DNA of 64,000 nucleotides, taken from contig NZ_JBHMEZ010000012.1 in NCBI RefSeq assembly GCF_042427615.1, forward strand, positions 682,001-746,000. Direction: 5' to 3'. Under the pieces are notes generated by a model. That model saw nothing but the letters and a program-made list of their open reading frames with translations. It was not told the DNA's origin and ran no database searches. Position numbers and translations under genes: made by a program. The stretch is from Formosa undariae (GTDB taxonomy: Bacteria; Bacteroidota; Bacteroidia; Flavobacteriales; Flavobacteriaceae). Each line of letters starts with the position of its first letter. Positions within the stretch are counted from its first letter, which is position 1. Shown piece by piece: positions 63,101 through 64,000 of the stretch.

Positions 63101-64000
63101 TTTAACCCAGATTGGAATATCTACACTGTAGGAGAAGCCATTAATGACGACTTTGTTTCTATAAGTATTTCGGATTCTGGCTATGGAATTCCAGAAAAAA
63201 TACTCCCTCAAATATTTGAACGCTTTTTTCAGACTGAAAATAATTATAACAAAGGCACAGGTATTGGTCTTTCCTTATCGACCAATTATATTGATATGCA
63301 TAATGGCCAATTAATTGTAAGCACCTTAGAAGGCAAAGGTTCTGTGTTTTGCATTTGTATCCCTAAACATCAAGAAAACACTATAAAAAACAGCGCTTAT
63401 AGTTTAAAAAATGATGAAAACAGCAGTTTTACGTTTGAAGCATCTCACAGTATTAAAACAGATGTTAATACCGAAGAGCCTTCTAACAATCAGGATGCTT
63501 TAATACTCATTACCGAGGACAACCCAGAATTACTGGACTTTTTATCCAGTAGTTTACAAAATCATTTTAGAATTGCAACCGCTAAAAACGGAAAAGAAGC
63601 TTACCAACAAACCCATTCCTTATTCCCTGATTTAGTTATATCCGATATTATGATGCCAGAAATGGATGGTGTAGAATTATGTGCCAAAATTAAAAACGAT
63701 ATTAGAATCAGTCATACACCTGTTATTTTATTAACGGCTTTAGATACCATTAAAGACAGAATTACGGGTATTAATTCTGGAGCAGACATTTACATTTCTA
63801 AACCTTTTAACGAAGATGTTTTGGTCGCTCAAATTCATAATTTATTAAATTCAAGAAAAGCACTTAGATCACTGTTCACGTCGCAACAAGATGTTTGGGA
63901 AAATAATATTGAGGTTTTAGATTTAGATAAAAAATTACTAATAAGTGCAATCAGTGCTGTGGAAAAAAACATGAGCAATCCTGATTTTACAGTAGAAGAT
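60200..64000 (+). CDS. Hybrid two-component system sensor/regulator (HTCS), 3' truncated by window
   Basis: Open frame of 1267 codons with no stop, reaching the window edge. Start ATG 60200 gives a short hydrophobic signal (YIILFSLSTILLSGN). Residues about 30-675 are a 13-14-blade periplasmic propeller (GHLWVATENGL, NRIWVATYHGI, KNIWIGSWMGG, GFLWLGTNGTG), about 690-760 a Y_Y_Y domain (LLGFNDQWIETDYNG), one membrane helix (about 770-790), HisKA with His828 in FTNISHEFRTPLT, ATPase domain with VNLLSNAFKYAP, and receiver with Asp1149 in VISDIMMPEMDG. The reading frame stops at NPDFTVED, the usual start of the AraC domain. HTCS proteins sense imported oligosaccharides directly and activate the local utilization genes; the ligand is probably a product of cluster B. 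Confidence 0.95.
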   Translation, partial: MRACNFYIILFSLSTILLSGNNDPYISISKVTPDGGVAYSQVTSIVEDDKGLIWFSTNNGVFSYNSIGIKRYSHSQNNESTLSTNRINKLYKDNAGHLWVATENGLCSYNEELDNFNRHTIKDQYENSIGKDISSLLQDQDNTFWFSDENGFGTINPDKNRAFYKTIDAKTDRVSCLSIDDNGTIWVFYNNGDIYYLAKGSNSFQFLTIGMKNLVRSVLIDDNHIWIGYVEKGLLCINMLNGEILHHFNSDNQAKDLKLPSNQVRSLLKDEKNRIWVATYHGIALINDFKVTDLINQQEYADLPNHSIWSLYKDSQKNIWIGSWMGGLAFHSDYNNSFIRYNQSTTKGDLKGNIISCFTETPNKNEILLSLDDGGLSSFNSLTNTFRTVPVSFNGKVMENMKSLAYDKDETLWVGTYGEGLLYKKKNKTNFERLNTPFATGFQFLDILTTHDGIWVSNYPLGVFFYDFKSKEITPFQHTPLDINSISNNNVHHIIEDKNEDIWFATENGLNLLKKGTSEFIHYFHNKNNSKGNSNNSVYCIHEDSDGFLWLGTNGTGLYKFDPTTGDFENYTTKNGLSGNEVFSILEDSNKNLWLTTENGLCQFDKQTNIAQSYLTNNSLENDLFYPISALKSQNDDLFFGGSNGMIRFSPSRIKKNPKLPKATITKIHVNNTELSSHKNEPLKLHHTQNFIGFQFTSNNYINPEKNVFKYRLLGFNDQWIETDYNGKANFTNIPPNNYILEVKTANNDGVWNEIPTKIAINITPPIWQRWYAYLAYGIVILSSVYFFRKQIINRQKLRSEIKMEKIHRENEEQLHQMKLQFFTNISHEFRTPLTLIQGPVNRLLKTPLDNEPANKQLLLIKNNTDRLLRLINQFLDFRRADSGKLKLLPVNADVVSFCKNVYYCFEEYAIQNGFHFQFISDNPNLEIDFDTDKLDKVLVNLLSNAFKYAPNNGTITVSIKNNDKPIFNPDWNIYTVGEAINDDFVSISISDSGYGIPEKILPQIFERFFQTENNYNKGTGIGLSLSTNYIDMHNGQLIVSTLEGKGSVFCICIPKHQENTIKNSAYSLKNDENSSFTFEASHSIKTDVNTEEPSNNQDALILITEDNPELLDFLSSSLQNHFRIATAKNGKEAYQQTHSLFPDLVISDIMMPEMDGVELCAKIKNDIRISHTPVILLTALDTIKDRITGINSGADIYISKPFNEDVLVAQIHNLLNSRKALRSLFTSQQDVWENNIEVLDLDKKLLISAISAVEKNMSNPDFTVED

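Overview
The window is chromosomal DNA of a marine flavobacterium (Bacteroidota, family Flavobacteriaceae is the best fit). Evidence: strongly AT-rich DNA, two SusC/SusD pairs, a type IX secretion (T9SS) C-terminal sorting domain, a hybrid two-component regulator (HTCS), LytS/LytTR-type signalling, lipoproteins with short Bacteroidota-style signal peptides, and hardly any Shine-Dalgarno sequences. No rRNA, tRNA, CRISPR, insertion sequence or phage gene was seen.

Layout. 1-1156 (+): end of recF, a small lipoprotein and a DUF721/DciA-like gene, closed by a perfect bidirectional hairpin. 1344-2438 (-): manA-like phosphomannose isomerase. 2532-19141: uronate-use region (cluster A). It holds an Nramp-fold transporter lacking the metal-binding motifs, a FadR/UxuR-type GntR regulator, a SusD/SusC pair, and an operon encoding a fructuronate-reductase-like SDR, UxuA, UxaC and a complete TRAP transporter. 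A divergent LacI regulator and a GH88 unsaturated glucuronyl hydrolase follow. Good operator candidates exist for both regulators: two TGGT-TT-ACCA palindromes before susC, and two copies of CGTGTTCGCACACG-like sites between SDR and lacI.

19447-33607: an orphan secreted surface-type protein; a TlpA-like thioredoxin; an outer-membrane beta-barrel protein with a LytTR regulator, a LytS-like kinase and an accessory protein whose modules resemble the kinase ectodomain; a small membrane protein; and a three-gene plus-strand operon (DUF1704 HExxxH peptidase, ATP-grasp ligase, aspartoacylase-like deacylase) that looks like a peptide or amide make-and-break system.

33780-64000: a polysaccharide utilization locus (cluster B), about 26 kb on the minus strand, read from GH88 at 60007 down to an esterase at 33780, with a divergent HTCS running off the right edge. 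Order of transcription: GH88, SusC, SusD, (hairpin), sulfatase, clan GH-A-like hydrolase, beta-propeller hydrolase, sulfatase, sulfatase, heparinase-fold lyase candidate, SASA esterase, right-handed beta-helix protein, GH2, a giant T9SS-exported fusion (two CBM96/DNRLRE-like modules, beta-helix, SASA esterase, beta/gamma-crystallin-like module, sorting domain), and a sialate-O-acetylesterase-like protein.

How it fits together (inference): the substrate is a sulfated, O-acetylated, uronic-acid-containing algal or animal-type polysaccharide. Outer enzymes cut and de-esterify it, SusCD imports oligomers, periplasmic sulfatases, GH88 and GHs trim them, and cluster A carries free uronates in by TRAP and converts them to KDG via UxaC, SDR and UxuA. 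No rhamnosidase, GH105, fucosidase or KduI was seen, so the substrate cannot be named. The most unusual feature is that the beta-helix and esterase modules occur twice within 10 kb: once as adjacent separate genes and once fused in the giant exported protein.
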